64,000 bases of DNA from Rhizophagus clarus (GCA_015698045.1 BLAL01000334.1:372001-436000); one strand, 5' to 3'; counted from the stretch's first letter, positions 1 to 10,276 are shown. Notes: generated by a model from the letters alone, not told the origin. Numbers and translations are program-made.

Positions 1-190
1 ATAAAATAATAATATATTATCCACCCATGAAATGTACCACCTGCAGGAAGGGGTAAAATATTACGATCTCCCTATTCTAGATTAACTCCTGAATAATGTA
101 ATGCTAATCTTACTAAAATAGCAATATACCAATCTGTATTATCTGCATTATTACAAAACATAAATATACGCGTCTCTTACCAAAAAACAA
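1..190 (-). pseudogene. possible remnant of an unknown coding region
   Basis: On the minus strand this edge segment reads as protein-like sequence (for example a stretch ending LPLPAGGTFHGW) with one in-frame stop near position 80. I do not recognise the family and the rest lies outside the window. It could be chance. Between here and 299 I see no gene, only AT-rich sequence. Confidence 0.2.
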
Positions 191-298
191 ACTCTAGCAC
201 GTTTCTTCTTATTTATAAAAGGCCATATATCATAGAGGGTAAGTTCGTTATACGTATTTTTTTTTGGGATTTTCTACTTCTAACAAGTTTAATAAAAT

Positions 299-1923
299 AT
301 GTCTACTTCTACAACTTTTTCAAACCGCTCCACGTTGGCCGAAAACTGGGATACTGAGACCCTCATTAATTTCTTACGTGACCTGAATATAAATCTCGAT
401 GAGGATGATTTCAAGATCCTTCGTAAAGAGAAAATAGATGGTCAGATCTTCCCAGACATGACCGAAAAAAAGTTTATGAAGGATGGTATGAAACGGGGAC
501 CTGCCATGAAGCTTGAAAAACAAGCTAAGTTATTTAAAGAGAAATCAAGAGCCTCTGAAAAAGGCAAAATCGAATACTTTTGGCTCTTTCTGTGTAGAGT
601 ATGGTCTCTTCAGCATTTCATATCCTGGTCAACCAATATGTTTGGGCTTACCGAAAGAAATGAGGCACATACAGTATTTTACAATACCTTATATATTTTC
701 CGTGATGATCCGATAGCCTCGCAGGAGATTCACGAAGTTGTTAGAAATATTTTACTTAAAAAGAAGGTATGTGTTTCTATTTTGCAGGCCCGAATACACA
801 TTTTTTCAGATATGGTATGTTAGGTACAAGAAGCTTTCGCTTGGGGATATATAAGCCCTCGGTTATTGCAGTGCTTTAGCATATTCATTCTGTTAGATGT
901 TGTGAGATTATTTGGCGATACTTTTTGTTAAAGGTCTACTGTTTCTGAAGGAGGATTTGGTTATGTACCTTCCTTTTGATAAAAGTATACTGAGTAATAT
1001 TCCGTGTTTGGGCAGATGGGTTCATATAGGAGCATCCCATATGGTCGTTACTTCTAGTATCACCATTCTAAAAAATATTATTTTTTTTATTTCATTATCC
1101 CCAATGATGATACTTATTACTGAGGGTGTTTACTTTTATATAGGTTAGTGAAAAAAAAGGTCGCAAACCTTTAGCTGATACTTCTAACCTGCAAGAAGAG
1201 ATAATTGAGCAGCAGGTCTCCTCAAAGTCAGATTCATTAGTTTCTTCCACCCCTGTCGCTAAAAAACGAAGTATTAGCAAAGTTTTGGATGCTTCTGCAG
1301 ATATCCCATTGCGAAGTGATAAAAATATAGACATTTTGAAGATTTTAAAGATCGCAGTACGTGATTTCGACCAAGGTATAATTTCACTAGGATCCTCCCG
1401 CTCATACAAAAGTTCCAATCATTTGTATGTGAATTCCGAGCATTATATCAAAGTTCCAAGGAAAAGTACATATGATGCTGAAATGTACCAGGTTCTAGTA
1501 AATTGGTTAAGAAAGATCCATGGATATGAGATCACTGGCCAATGGCATCTCGAACAAGTTGTGATGATGGGGATTACCATCACCTTTATTGCGACCTAAC
1601 CATAAAGAAGCCCAAAAATCCCCATCTGGAAGCTCTTCTCGAATTGTTAGCGACGGCTTTAATTTCAAAATTAGATGGGCATTTTGAGCAAGTGTTTAAG
1701 TATGAAGAGCAACTCCATCCCTGAGAGATCTGAATTGTACACTTCTCCCGTGAAGATTATGTTGTAACTAATCCGTATTGGCCATCTGAGAAGCTCCAAA
1801 AGAAGGGATTAAATGTCGTCCATTTTTGGCATGACAGGGACTTTAAAAATGTTCGGATGAGTGCTAGGTTTCGGGATAGCAGTGACAAGTATTGCGAAAT
1901 TATAGATGAGATAATTCTTTAGC
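299..1923 (+). pseudogene. SAM-domain protein, decayed, with conserved C-terminal domain
   Basis: The first ORF (299-823) opens with a sterile alpha motif-like domain: LAENWDTETLINFL at about residues 13-26, followed by a stretch with the spacing of a SAM helix bundle (residues about 13-82). Downstream pieces in other frames (1150-1599, then 1542-1923) carry a second conserved block with CDDGDYHHLYCDLTIKKP and, after two in-frame TGA codons, HFSRED and VVHFWHD. From memory this SAM plus C-terminal block recurs across Rhizophagus paralogues; the C-terminal block may be a nuclease-like fold, but I cannot prove catalytic residues. The part from about 766 to 1145 is a possible intron or decayed stretch. 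The frameshift near 1560 and the stops near 1722 and 1734 mark it as a pseudogene. Confidence 0.6.
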
Positions 1924-2037
1924 TTTAGCATCTTTGTCCATAGATGTATTATTGTTCCTATAATATATAATAAAGCTGACCCTGGTGGTCTATTTTTACT
2001 TTTGAATATTGTCATACTAATACTACATTACGCTAGC

Positions 2038-2265
2038 ATGCTACCTGAAATAGATAAAACCGAATTATTAAGCAGTTCTATTGCCAAGTTATCGGCTGAG
2101 AATGATATAATTAAGGCTGAGAACAATAAAATTAAGGCTGAGAATGATAAAATTAGAGCTGAGAATACTGAGCTTAAGGCCAGAATTGCGAAATTGGAAG
2201 ATATGCAAACACAGAATGAACTAATAAAAAATTTGCTATCAGTATCACAAAAATTACTTACCTGA
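2038..2265 (+). CDS. small coiled-coil protein
   Basis: A 75-residue ORF taken from the ATG at 2038. Residues 18-60 contain a 7-residue repeat of the form (I/K)KAENxK, giving a strongly predicted leucine-zipper-like coiled coil. It sits just downstream of the SAM pseudogene and could be its detached tail or the first gene of the mobile element that follows. No function can be assigned. A non-coding low-complexity origin is possible but the repeat is in frame with an open ORF. Confidence 0.4.
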   Translation: MLPEIDKTELLSSSIAKLSAENDIIKAENNKIKAENDKIRAENTELKARIAKLEDMQTQNELIKNLLSVSQKLLT

Positions 2266-2420
2266 CTCGTGACTAGGCTGGTGACCATTCTTCAGGAGTC
2301 TAACCAATCTCCTATCAGATGTGACGCAATTCGTGATATAGGCGCGTAAATCTATAGTGCTATATGCTATAGGTGAATTTTGCGTGCAAACTTTTTTTGC
2401 GCAAAACTATATCTATTATA

Positions 2421-2966
2421 ATGTTCCATTCTGACTATAAGCATATTATTGACAGACTACCTGAAAGTCTTGTTAAGAGGGCGTGTGAGAGACTCTTGCA
2501 CCATTCTAAAGATCCTGTTCCATTAGAATCTATTTTCAGAAAGTCTGAACGAATTGAATCTTATTTGAGACACACATTAGAGGTTTATGAGAATTCGTTA
2601 AATAGGAAACACAAATCTATGACTCAGACAAAATTATTGCACCCTCGAAGCTGGCCAGAATGTAATGTATTTCTAGCATCACCAGCTATATACGTTACAG
2701 ATAATGGGACCCAAAGCATTAATATCACTTGTGATCATGAAGAAGAGAATAATCGCTGGGTTATGAACGAACTTAAAGTGTTCCGCCAGCATCTCCTTGA
2801 TTATAATAAAAGAACTTTCGAAAAATTCATGCAAGACATAGAAAGGGAATATAGAGAGCGGATTAGTACGAATAAGAAATTGCGATGTGAAAATGAGGAT
2901 CTGAAGATGCAGTTGCAAGAGGCGGAAAGAAAGCTGGCATCTATGAAGTCAGATTCTATTCATTAG
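2421..2966 (+). CDS. hypothetical protein with C-terminal coiled coil
   Basis: An intact ORF of 181 residues from the ATG at 2421 (an upstream in-frame start at 2373 would add 16 residues). The N-terminal half (DRLPESLVKRACERLLHH) is helical; the last 60 residues, ending around ENEDLKMQLQEAERKLASMK, form a coiled coil. It is the first clear ORF of the 2-11 kb element and lies about 120 bp before the Gag-like gene on the same strand. I do not recognise the family. It may be a structural or assembly protein of the element, which is inference from position only. Confidence 0.5.
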   Translation: MFHSDYKHIIDRLPESLVKRACERLLHHSKDPVPLESIFRKSERIESYLRHTLEVYENSLNRKHKSMTQTKLLHPRSWPECNVFLASPAIYVTDNGTQSINITCDHEEENNRWVMNELKVFRQHLLDYNKRTFEKFMQDIEREYRERISTNKKLRCENEDLKMQLQEAERKLASMKSDSIH

Positions 2967-3085
2967 CCAGAATAGTTTTTTCCTTGTACTTCTGCAAAGT
3001 AAGATACTGGTCAAGATCACGCGCTTTTTGAGGATCGATATAAATAACCGGTTCTTCCATCTTTCTATATAACCACGAAAAAAGA

Positions 3086-5551
3086 ATGGCATTTCGGAGG
3101 CCTCATCCAAGGCAGAGAAGAACATGTGAAGAATATAAAGCTGAGCTGGAGGAGGAAAATTATCATCTTCGTAGTGAATTGCAAACAGAAGTTGATACTA
3201 ACCGTCAGAATGAAAGACGAATTAATCAACTGGAGCGAGATTATTCCCGGTGTGAACAGGAAATCCAAGTTCTCAATAGGGAAATAGAGCATCTTGAAAA
3301 TGCTTCAGAAGAGGAGATAGCAGAGCTAAAATCTGAAATTTCCAGTCTAAAAAATAAGCTATGTCAGGCCAAAAAGGATGTGCGTGATAAGGAAAAATAT
3401 ATATCTACCTTAAAAAATTGGTTGGTAGAATCCGAAGAGCAGGTAAAAAAATTGCGATGCCGGATCAAGACTATCTCATCACAGAAAAATTCGCCAGAAC
3501 GAGGGAATTCTCTGAACTTGTATAATTCAGATGATAATATGGCCACGATCATAGAGCTAGTGAATGCCATAGACGGTTTTGTGGATAATCAAACAACAGC
3601 TAGAGCGATCATGGCTGATCAAGTAAAAAGAGCCACAAGGCAGATTCGAAGAAAAGAAACTACCTTACAGCAGGATTTAATCTGTGAGCAGAGAAGGCGA
3701 TATGATGCTGAGGCTGAGCGTGATAATGAAATTATACGAAGGCAACTTGCCGAAGGGGGGATGGATAGGGTCGTTGGTGACTTTCAACAGTTGCGAACTA
3801 ATGCTCAAAATCAGGTTAACAGAATGTTAGATAGGATGACAAGAAAGCAAAACCGTATAGGTGAGCTGGTACAAGAAAAATTTGCCTTGCAATTACTATA
3901 TCAGTGAAATGTTCACCACCTACAGCGAAGTAGAGGAGATATAAGTTTATTAGAGTATAATCGAGATAGGCTTTATGAGCGATATGAGAAATGGAAGAAT
4001 AAGACCCATGATGCCCGGCAGAATATTTTAAATTTGCAGGGACAAATTTTGGCGCTACAGAATAATCCACCTAATCAAGTAAACATGGCAGGAATACCTC
4101 ATCCATATTTTGACTGGGATGATAGTATCCCAGACTTTCTTGCGCAACTTAGACTAGACTTGCAAAATCGGGGAATAGATCCAGCAGGTGCAGGGGCTAA
4201 TGGAAGAGCTCAGGCACTAGGACATTTAAGAGCATGTATGAGAGGAAGAACCTTAGAATGGTTTGATGAAGAAATTACTACAAAGACAAATTGGGAATTA
4301 ACTAATCTGACTGATGGTACAGGACAAGCCAATTTGGTAGCTGTAAACGGGCGTACAGCTCTTCAGATCGGTGCTGATGGATTAAATGAGGCACTCAGAC
4401 AACCTGGAAATGCAATAGTAAAATTAAGAGCTGTAGAAGGTCCATGGGACAAGGACTGGCGCATAGCAAGAGGTCGTCCTACTAATCTTCCTGTTAATTT
4501 ACCGAATGCTGGTAATGGAACTACAGTAGTTGTAGCTGGTATTCGGTTTGGTCAAGCCGTATGGTGGCTAAAAACTCATTTCCCTACAGTAGAAGAAGAG
4601 CTTCGGGATTTGATGTATGGAACAATCAGAAAGGGAGACATGACTATAGATGAATTATATAGAAAAATATTACGAATAGGTAGACGAGCCAACTATAGGC
4701 CTGAAGAATTACGTAGAAAGTTCTTAGATGCTCTTCCACTCCCATAGCTTGAAAAAGCTGAGGATATTGGTGAACATTTGCTATTAGATGAATTAGCTAA
4801 AAAGCTTTATGAAATAGAGTTAAGACGAATTGCTAGACATAAAAGAGATAGAATATCTGATCTGCTAGTATCTCAACGAGCATCTCGAGAAATATATGAA
4901 CCCTCGCCTGTTTCAGCCCCGCAACAGCAAGGAATTTCTTTAAAAGATATGCAAAAAGCAATTTAAAACGCACTGGCACATCAAAAAACTGAATACCAGT
5001 CTTTATTAGAAAAGCAAAAATCTGATTTTCAATCGCAAATGGCTCAGCAAACTGTTGCTCCAAAAGTACAAGCACCGGCACCACAAAATATTGAACCCGT
5101 TAGACAACCGAAAGGTCCACCAGCTTTTACAAAGTCAGAGGAAGGTATGAGAGATTATCACATATCTGAATACTTAAAAAATTTAGGTTTTCTTAGCAAA
5201 GAAGAAATAGACCATGATTATCCTGTAAAACCTTTTCAAAGACCTCGTCCACAGCGAAACAATAATTCTGCTAGATTTGATAGGATTGAAGAAGGACTTG
5301 AAGAAACTCGTGAATCTATGAATCAGTTAACCGAAGAATTCCAGAAACTAAATATACGTAAATCAGTAGCACAATCCCACCTTTCCAAGGCCTCTAATTT
5401 TAATCGGTCTTACTTTACACCTCTTAAGCCTATAAATCCTCAATATGTGTCTCCAGATTCAAATGATGATAATGGTGGAGGTTATGATGAAGACAATAAT
5501 TGGTGGACTGGGTACGATGAAGCATCAGAAAAAAAAAACAGGTACCAGTAA
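3086..5551 (+). pseudogene. coiled-coil plus Gag-like capsid protein, three in-frame stops
   Basis: One continuous frame of 821 codons, broken by TGA at 3905, TAG at 4745 and TAA at 4964, with no frame change between the pieces. Residues 1 to about 315 are coiled coil. From about residue 333 (MAGIPHPYFDWDD) comes a Gag/capsid-like domain: RAQALGHLRACMRGRTLEWF resembles the retrotransposon gag core (A..YLRG.A.EWF), and a second block (TVEEELRDLMYGTIRKGDMT, then RRKFLDALPLP) matches the later gag helices. The C-terminal part is charged and Pro/Gln-rich; I see no CCHC zinc knuckle. Each stop can be explained by one transition from Trp, Gln or Arg. The last codons overlap a slippery A-run that leads into the protease frame. 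The Gag call is from fold-like motifs, so moderate. Confidence 0.6.
5533..5539 (+). promoter_or_regulatory. candidate -1 ribosomal frameshift site A AAA AAC
   Basis: In the Gag frame the codons here are aaa aaa aac, so the heptamer reads A AAA AAC, a canonical X XXY YYZ slippery site. Slipping back one base enters frame 1, which holds the protease-like ORF, 12 nt before the Gag stop (549-551 of the 5000s, i.e. 5549-5551). An indel in the 10-A run would give the same picture. Confidence 0.4.
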
Positions 5552-6302
5552 ATGAGCTTCTAAAGTCTGGCTAGCCTGAAACATATAACGAGCTAATGTC
5601 TAAGCTCTCACTGCCAATACAAAAAATGTACTTGTCTCGAAAGGCTCAGGAGGAGGAATCGAAAGAATCAGATGAGTGGCTGTCATCTTTACAATATCTG
5701 AATGCTAATATAAATGACTTAACTATTTCCGAATCTTTTTTAGATCCTGGCAGTGAGTTTGGTGGTATAAATGATCTAGCAATCAAGGTGCTTGGATGGA
5801 AGGCTGATAAACCATCTAATTTTGCCATAAAGGGCAATTCCAAGCATATCACCGATTCATTAGGATGGTATACTGACGTGCCAGTTACTTTGAAGGATAA
5901 AGAAGATAAGACGGTCACAGTTATTGGAAATTTTGTTCGTATTGATAATGGTGAAACAAAACCAATGCTATTTTTTGGTATGTCAAATATTCGAAAGGTT
6001 CAAGGTGTCACCGAGCCAAATAAAAACCAGTTCCGCATAAAGTTACATGGAAAGGCATATATTATCCCAACCTTTAGCAAAACTCCAGTAGTCAAGGATC
6101 TGCCAAAAGAGGAGCAGGACCAAGTAACCACCGATTCCTCTAGCCCAAATAGTGAAGACTTAAAAAAAAGTGCATAAATTGTGCAAAGCTTAAAGAGCGT
6201 CTTGCAAAGGCTGAAGAAATGCTCTATTTGGCCTTAAGTACTGGTAAATTTCTTGCTGATATATGTGAATCCTTATATGGAGGGAGTGGTATTAGCTGTT
6301 AA
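5539..6302 (+). pseudogene. retropepsin-like aspartic protease (pro), broken
   Basis: Frame 1 continues from the A-run through a TAG at 5572 into an ORF starting near 5596. It contains ESFLDPGSEFGGINDLAIKV, where D-P-G-S sits at the place of the retropepsin D-(S/T)-G-(S/A) catalytic loop, and later FFGMSNI, comparable to the hydrophobic-G motif near the end of retropepsins. The Pro at the second loop position is unusual and may inactivate it. After an A8 run (6162-6169) the coding signal moves one base back again into frame 0: KKCINCAKLKERLAKAEEML, ending at 6302 and overlapping the 3' end of the convergent HTH gene. Role if active: maturation of the Gag-like protein. Family assignment is moderate. 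Confidence 0.5.
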
Positions 6303-6794
6303 ACCCTTAAGCTTTTCACCACGGTTAACTAGATTTTCGAGAAGAGAATCCAACCTGTTTTCTCGGAATATATCAGACAAATTATCAGCGGAAGAGATCA
6401 CACTATTTTTTTCCACCATACTACTTGCTCCAATAACCAGCTTCTCATCTATTTTAGCCTTCTTTTTTCGACCATTCTTTTTTGGAATCTCTGTAGCCGG
6501 AAGGGGTATAGATAATACTTCTGATACTGCTTCAAGAGTCTGTTCTGCCTTATCATTTTGGGAATTTTTATCCAAAGCAGGCTGATCAGAGGAAGATGAA
6601 ATGACCCCCTGCTGGAGACGTTCTTTATTATCCCATATATCATAAACACGCTTAGGTCTGATATGAAATTTATCAGCCATTTTTTTTGGTGTATTGCGTA
6701 TCCTGCCCCTAGATTCTCTAATTTCTTTAATATCAGCTTCTGATAACAGAGTTGCCTTAGCGTCATAAAATGTATCATGAAGACGGGCGACCAT
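6273..6794 (-). CDS. helix-turn-helix DNA-binding protein
   Basis: An intact 173-residue ORF. Residues about 18-57 (SEADIKEIRESRGRIRNT, then PKKMADKFHIRPKRVYDIW) have the helix-turn-helix layout of the homeodomain-like/transposase HTH group. The middle is Ser/Gln-rich and contains a Lys/Arg cluster (PKKNGRKKKAK, residues about 103-113) that could be a nuclear localisation signal. The ATG is about 40 bp from the 10-bp repeat array at 6831-6980, which is an obvious candidate binding site. It could be the element's regulator or a replication/partition protein; the specific role is inference. Its 3' end overlaps the tail of the protease-like reading frame. Confidence 0.6.
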   Translation of the reverse strand: MVARLHDTFYDAKATLLSEADIKEIRESRGRIRNTPKKMADKFHIRPKRVYDIWDNKERLQQGVISSSSDQPALDKNSQNDKAEQTLEAVSEVLSIPLPATEIPKKNGRKKKAKIDEKLVIGASSMVEKNSVISSADNLSDIFRENRLDSLLENLVNRGEKLKGLTANTTPSI

Positions 6795-6830
6795 CTTTAC
6801 TAGATTTTACATACTAAAAAAAAAATGTTT

Positions 6831-6980
6831 TTCAATAAATATCGATGTGTATCAATGCTTTTCAATATGTATCGATACTCTTCAGTATATATCAATATAT
6901 ATTAATACCCTTCAATAAACACTGATGTGTTCCAATTCTCACTAATACGTATCAATATATATCAATAGATATTAATATAT
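6831..6980. repeat. 15 head-to-tail 10-bp units, strictly in phase
   Basis: From 6831 to 6980 the sequence splits into 15 consecutive decamers with no indel. The consensus is about ATCAATATAT; positions 1-6 (A/T, T/C, C/T, A/G, A, T) are the best kept, and the last four bases vary. It lies between the divergent HTH gene and the membrane coiled-coil gene. Units one helical turn apart place the same face toward a protein, as in iterons and operator arrays. Confidence 0.75.
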
Positions 6981-7118
6981 AGTTATTTAATGCTTCTCGC
7001 CTAAAATATCACACTTTCAAAGCCAGAAAAAAATTCTTGGCAAATTTCAGCCAGAACTCTCATCCGGCCAAAAATTCATGATTTTTTTTTCATCCAAGGT
7101 AAAAAAAATACCAATAAA

Positions 7119-8252
7119 ATGCCCCAGATCCGTACCTTAAAAGATCTGGATAATGGTAATAAACTTGGAGATACTCCAGCAAATCAATACCCTCCTAGTC
7201 GACCAGAGCTTGAAGAAGAGCTTTCTTGCGCAAAAAAAGACCGTGAAGTTGCTATATATTGGGGAAGCCAGTTTGCGGATAGCTATGATGTCTTAGATAG
7301 AGAACACAAGCACACGCAGGATTCTCTAAATCAATCAAAAAAAGAAAATAAGCGTATACAAGATGACTTAAATAGATCTAGAAAAGAAAATGAGAAACTT
7401 TCCAATCGGATACATCAACTTGGAGAAGAGATAACATACTTACAATCAAAAATAAATGATCCTAAGCTTATGGACGAAATAAGACAATTGCATTCAGAGA
7501 TAAATGACCTTAAGCTTCAGATTACTCGCAAAGATATTTCTCTTGCAGATGCTGAAAGCAAATTCTCTATAAAATCGGAGGAGATGCAAGCCCTCCAATT
7601 CAAGATGAAGGAAGAGATACAGGCTCATCAATCTAGGGCAGAGGAATTAGAGCGAGATCTTTCTTTAGCACAGGAGGAATTATCAAAAATGGAATCTCAT
7701 AGGCGTAAATTGGAACTAAGAAATACTGAACTATTTACTGAAAATATTGACCTAGATTTGGGAAAAAGAGATTTAGAAGATACACTAATCAAAAAAAAAG
7801 ATAAATTAGTACAGATGAATGATAATTTAGCCACAGCGCAAAAGGCATTGATAGAGAAAGACACCCTTCTTCAAGAAGCGGTCCTAAATAATACTCGTTT
7901 AGCTGAGCAGATCTCAAAAATATCCAGTGAGTCTGAAGTGATTGGAGGTGATAAAGGATTGGAGAAAGGTATCGAAATCACTAGCCCTACAACAACCTCA
8001 GATTTACCTTATTACTTATTTTTTCAGCAGTATGGAATCATCATTGTAATAGTATTACTAGTCATATTCATCATATGGCGCATATTCTCTCATCGATATT
8101 CTTCCAACCCACCTTACAATGAAGAAAAAAATATTCCGAACTATAAAATACCCTTAAATAGAAATCAGAGTTATGGATTCCCAATCCGATATGCAAAAGT
8201 ACCAAAAAGCAGGACTACCCCCTATAAAACTTTACCTTATGGATATGGATGA
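7119..8252 (+). CDS. membrane-anchored coiled-coil protein
   Basis: An intact 377-residue ORF. Residues about 28-275 are an almost unbroken coiled coil (heptads such as LNQSKKENKRIQDDLNRSRK). A single hydrophobic helix lies at about residues 308-325 (IIIVIVLLVIFIIW), followed by a basic tail (RIFSHRYSSN) of about 50 residues. No signal peptide is seen, so a tail-anchored or type II-like topology is likely. It follows the 10-bp array at about 140 bp and converges with the ATPase gene, 28 bp apart. In an integrating virus-like element such a protein could be a spike, fibre or membrane tether; that role is inference. Different from the 3086 coiled coil in sequence. Confidence 0.6.
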   Translation: MPQIRTLKDLDNGNKLGDTPANQYPPSRPELEEELSCAKKDREVAIYWGSQFADSYDVLDREHKHTQDSLNQSKKENKRIQDDLNRSRKENEKLSNRIHQLGEEITYLQSKINDPKLMDEIRQLHSEINDLKLQITRKDISLADAESKFSIKSEEMQALQFKMKEEIQAHQSRAEELERDLSLAQEELSKMESHRRKLELRNTELFTENIDLDLGKRDLEDTLIKKKDKLVQMNDNLATAQKALIEKDTLLQEAVLNNTRLAEQISKISSESEVIGGDKGLEKGIEITSPTTTSDLPYYLFFQQYGIIIVIVLLVIFIIWRIFSHRYSSNPPYNEEKNIPNYKIPLNRNQSYGFPIRYAKVPKSRTTPYKTLPYGYG

Positions 8253-8279
8253 GGCCACAAAGTACAAACCATCCCGAAT

Positions 8280-9101
8280 TCAACTATTTTGCCAATCCTT
8301 TAAAGGTTTGTCCCATCTAAATCTAATTGATAAGGGGTCATCAGATGGTCTTCGGATATCAATAATCACGAAATGTTTTTTTATCACATCATAAACTTTT
8401 TTTGCTAAAGGCTCATAATCATCATACATATCTTTAAGAATTCGTTTTATGCTATCTAGTGTTCTGCATCCACGATGCAATGAAATATATGTAAAATTTC
8501 CACATATATTCTGATGGATTTCATAAAAACGCTGGGCGATATAAATTGAGCTAATTCCTTCATGCCTGCCTGACCTAAAGAAAGGAACGATTTTTAGTTG
8601 AGTTGCCAGAGGTTCACTGGCAAGATCATCAAAGACTATAAGAGTAGATCGGCCAGTTCTTTTGAAAAACGAAATATCAGGTAGTTCTTCAGGCGCTATC
8701 AGTTTGAATCTCACATTTTCATACCATGGAGCTTGCTTATCCTTAGCTATAAATTCATAAAAACATTGTACTGCTTCCCATAACTCTTCATCTTGGTGTT
8801 GCACAACAACAATTAGATCATCACACGGAATATACCTTTCACCAAAATTTTTGCTTCCGCCTTTTAATATTTTATGACCACGTTTTTCACCAGACATCCA
8901 CGGATATATTTTTGGATATTTGCTTCCCAGAATCAGAAATACTACCATTCTCGTCTTTCCAGACTCAGAGGTGCCCGCAACTCCTAGTCTAAATGGAAGT
9001 TTAGGAGCAAATGGATTCTGTTTTTTCGAAGGTACAGTTTCGCCTAATTTGCATAGCTCGTAATACTCCATAGTTTTTGAAAAGCTAGGATACTTATTCA
9101 C
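8280..9101 (-). CDS. packaging ATPase, A32/FtsK-HerA-like
   Basis: An intact 273-residue P-loop ATPase. Walker A is GTSESGKT at residues 43-50, the Walker B strand is TLIVFDD at 153-159, and FFRSGRHEGISSIYIAQRF (about 169-187) matches the conserved segment after Walker B seen in A32-like genome-packaging ATPases of Polintons, virophages and nucleocytoplasmic viruses. The length is typical of that family. It is transcribed away from the divergent integrase; the two ATGs are 31 bp apart and must share a promoter. In those elements the enzyme pumps DNA into a capsid. Being free of stops beside a broken integrase is notable. Other KAP/AAA-like P-loop ATPases are an alternative. Confidence 0.7.
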   Translation of the reverse strand: MNKYPSFSKTMEYYELCKLGETVPSKKQNPFAPKLPFRLGVAGTSESGKTRMVVFLILGSKYPKIYPWMSGEKRGHKILKGGSKNFGERYIPCDDLIVVVQHQDEELWEAVQCFYEFIAKDKQAPWYENVRFKLIAPEELPDISFFKRTGRSTLIVFDDLASEPLATQLKIVPFFRSGRHEGISSIYIAQRFYEIHQNICGNFTYISLHRGCRTLDSIKRILKDMYDDYEPLAKKVYDVIKKHFVIIDIRRPSDDPLSIRFRWDKPLKDWQNS

Positions 9102-9132
9102 AATTCTAAATTTCTATTTAATAAATCAAAAT

Positions 9133-10272
9133 ATGCCTGCTCTACTCCCATTGATTCCTATAATACAAATAGATTCGGGTGAAGCTCAAGATTTAAATGT
9201 TGGTATTGCCTTACAGAAGATATATTACCAGCCTGTTGGCTACCAGAGAAATGCTAAAAAATTGCTTGAAGCTTCTATAAAAACTGGGTATGATTTTACT
9301 CTAGATGAAGTGAATGATTGGCTCGAAAGACAGACTGTACACCAGATACATAAGCCTCGTCCCAGATATATTCCTCGAGCAAGTTTTTGCTCTATTACTA
9401 CTCCCAATAAAGTTCACTAGGCGGATGTTCTCTATATGCCCTATGACAAGATAGATCAGATTACATATCTTTTTTGCCTTAATATTGTGGATGTGGCTTC
9501 GAGATATAAAGTATCCATCCCTATTGGTGCATATAGTGTCAAGGATAGGCAGGGAATCTTAACTTCAAAGACTATTGCTAGAGCGCTTAAGGAGAAATAT
9601 AATGACTCTGAATGTCCTCTTATTTGGCCGAAAATATTTTTAACAGATAAGGGTCCGGTGTTTAGAGGCGATTGTGAGAAATTAATGAGAGAGCATGGCG
9701 TGAAAATTCAGAAGGCTGAAAATAAAAATACTATGGGCATTGTTGAAAGATATAATAGGACCTTATGGGAGAGATGTGGTCTTTCTCAAGATGCGTCCGA
9801 TCAATTACTTCCTATTACTGAAAGATCTCGGGCTTGGGTAAAAAATCTCCAATTAATTGTTGAAGACATTAATAATTTCCTAACCAAACAAATCGGTATG
9901 GCTCCTGCTGTAGCAATAGAAAAAAAAAGCATTATTGCTAATCCTTCTTATCCTCGAGATGGTCCTGTAGGCTTTGATGAAAAAAAGCTTTCTAGTGATG
10001 TGCTTGTTAGATATTTACTATATTCTAGTGATCAGGAAGGAGGAAGGCGAAGAGCTGGAGATTTGAACTGGTCCCCACATATTTATTATATCCATCAATC
10101 TATGGTGCAAAAAAATCAGCCGGTCTTATACTGACTGGAGGAAGTCCCTTTTGGACTAATTGTTAATGATGATTATGTAGTCAAACGCCCCAAAAGATCT
10201 TTTGTAAGAGAGAAACTTCAAGTCATTCCCTTTGATACAGAATTGCCTCCCCAGTGGGTTCTTACGAATTAA
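9133..10272 (+). pseudogene. rve-type DDE integrase, two in-frame stops
   Basis: A 380-codon frame interrupted by TAG at 9418 and TGA at 10132, with no frameshift. The catalytic triad is visible: D98 in ADVLYM directly after the TAG, D172 in FLTDKG, and E205 in GIVERYNRTL (32 residues between the last two). The layout resembles Polinton/retroviral integrases; the N-terminal part (KPRPRYIPRASF) precedes the core. Both stops fit single transitions (CAG to TAG, TGG to TGA). The C-terminal piece after 10134 still reads as protein (FGLIVNDDYVVKRPKR). Role: insertion of linear element DNA into the host genome. The protein cannot be made in full from this copy without read-through. Confidence 0.75.
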
Positions 10273-10276
10273 ATTT

